Shown here in pieces: positions 11,761 through 12,168 of a stretch of DNA of 12,168 nt. The notes beneath the pieces were generated by a model, which saw nothing but the letters and a program-made list of their open reading frames with translations, was not told the origin of the DNA and made no database searches. The DNA comes from an uncultured Bacteroidales bacterium (lineage in GTDB: Bacteria > Bacteroidota > Bacteroidia > Bacteroidales > Bacteroidaceae), in assembly GCA_902768605.1 (NCBI GenBank), contig CACXLY010000102.1, positions 1-12,168 of the forward strand, written 5' to 3'. The position numbers were made by a program, and so were the translations under genes. How positions within the stretch are numbered: the first letter of the stretch is position 1; each line of letters opens with the position of its first letter.

Positions 11761-12100
11761 GCAAAAAGGCAAATGAAACGAGACGATGAAGAAGGTAATG
11801 TCAATAATTCAATAATTCCAAAATGTTTGGTAATGATATTATTGGTGTTCGGGGAAAATTTCTCTCTCTTCCTTTTAGTCCCTTTTCCATCGGTCTTTCT
11901 GACGAATAGCAGTTCATGGAGGCTTGCCAAAAGTCTCGAAGAGACGACAGACAATAGACGGGGGTGTTTTCCGCCTGCGCCTGACCGTTCCGGCTTTGCC
12001 GCCTGAGCACCTACGGAGCGCAAGAAGGGAAGAACCCCCGGTAATATTGCGACGACAGAGAAAGCCCCGAAGGGGCGACAGAGACATAAGCAAGTTGTTA

Positions 12101-12168
12101 TTAAACAAGTTACATATTCTGTCGCCCCTTGACTATCGTCGACCTTTGGTTCGGGGCTTATTATTGTC
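12101..12168. repeat. 68-bp direct repeat, copy 2, running to the window end
   Basis: It matches 11336-11403 at 67 of 68 positions and is cut by the window edge, so the repeat may be longer. Start-to-start distance is 765 bp, close to the palindrome length, so another palindrome copy may follow. Confidence 0.92.

Larger units (their letters stand above)
11354..12081. repeat. imperfect palindrome of about 730 bp
   Basis: The best arms are 11431-11502 and 11956-12027, 72 bp each with a single mismatch in inverted orientation. Similarity continues outward: CCGGGGG then TCTTC next to each arm, and CTGTCGCCCC at 11354-11363 against its complement at 12072-12081. Inward, diverging ATGAARAAGG starts are at 11613 (minus) and 11786 (plus). 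The centre of the 72-bp arms (11729) coincides with a perfect hairpin at 11716-11739. No transposase gene is inside. Confidence 0.85.
10794..12168. other. 1.4-kb repeat mosaic without a supported gene
   Basis: Open frames here are short, run through inverted repeats and resemble no family, so none is called. In order the stretch holds: a solo CCGAAACTT end (10830-10838), heptad repeats flanking a two-hairpin module, a C-rich/G-rich hairpin (11001-11066), an AATGGTC array, the second MITE-like element, and a large imperfect palindrome. The start of a further copy of the palindrome edge runs off the window end. Confidence 0.8.

Noticed and set aside
11773..12006. Possible small gene of 77 codons behind a TATCTTTG box
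   Set aside because: The start would lie almost at the transcript start, there is no -33 element, and the C-terminal third is translated palindrome arm that also appears in the opposite arm.
11354..12081. Insertion sequence with terminal inverted repeats
   Set aside because: The interior has no open frame long enough for a transposase and shows no DDE or HUH motif, so it is called a palindrome only.

Overview
The window looks like chromosomal DNA of a member of the Bacteroidales, most likely Prevotella or a close relative. This rests on three things. The protein set fits: biotin-pathway-type methylmalonyl-CoA epimerase, a DUF1080 glycoside-active protein, a Bacteroides-type GH3 enzyme, DUF4199, and a pair I recall as DUF6452/DUF6048. 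The promoters are of the Bacteroidetes type (TAnnTTTG at -7, in one case with TTTG at -33). Most starts lack a Shine-Dalgarno sequence and sit behind A-rich leaders. Genes are GC-rich while the gaps are AT-rich and full of short repeats. The genus call is an inference.

Layout. Bases 1-511 are a gene-poor stretch with a possible gene relic and a good promoter for mce (512-916). A repeat-bearing gap follows, then four plus-strand genes: a secreted DUF1080 protein (1146-2141), fmt (2250-3206) and a secreted GH3 glycosidase (3227-5518). The gap 5519-5884 holds two unrelated tandem repeats and a hairpin terminator. Next, on the minus strand, comes a small SRP RNA gene (5959-6058) directly abutting a tRNA-Thr(TGT) gene (5885-5958). 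A divergent promoter then serves a DUF4199 membrane protein (6208-6750). After a 162-bp inverted-repeat element, a tight run of five genes follows: a GT2 glycosyltransferase, a lipoprotein, an outer-membrane-type protein, ApbE and a Crp/Fnr-type regulator (6963-10793). Neighbouring genes overlap or are 10 bp apart.

The last 1.4 kb (10794-12168) shows no convincing gene. It is a mosaic of repeats: heptanucleotide arrays, a two-hairpin module in two copies with compensating base changes, a second copy of the inverted-repeat element, and a roughly 730-bp imperfect palindrome centred on a hairpin array. A 68-bp sequence from the palindrome's left edge recurs at the window end. That recurrence provides an apparent empty site for the inverted-repeat element.

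How the genes work together. The DUF1080 protein and GH3 enzyme point to periplasmic or outer-membrane glycan breakdown. Mce serves the succinate-propionate pathway. Fmt supplies initiator tRNA, and the SRP RNA and tRNA-Thr are housekeeping. The five-gene run is envelope-related (lipid-linked sugar transfer, lipoprotein, barrel protein, flavinylation) with a regulator at its end. I saw no defence, phage or CRISPR system. The most unusual content is the repeat biology, above all a repeat encoding a 15-residue peptide in frame inside both fmt and the GH3 gene.
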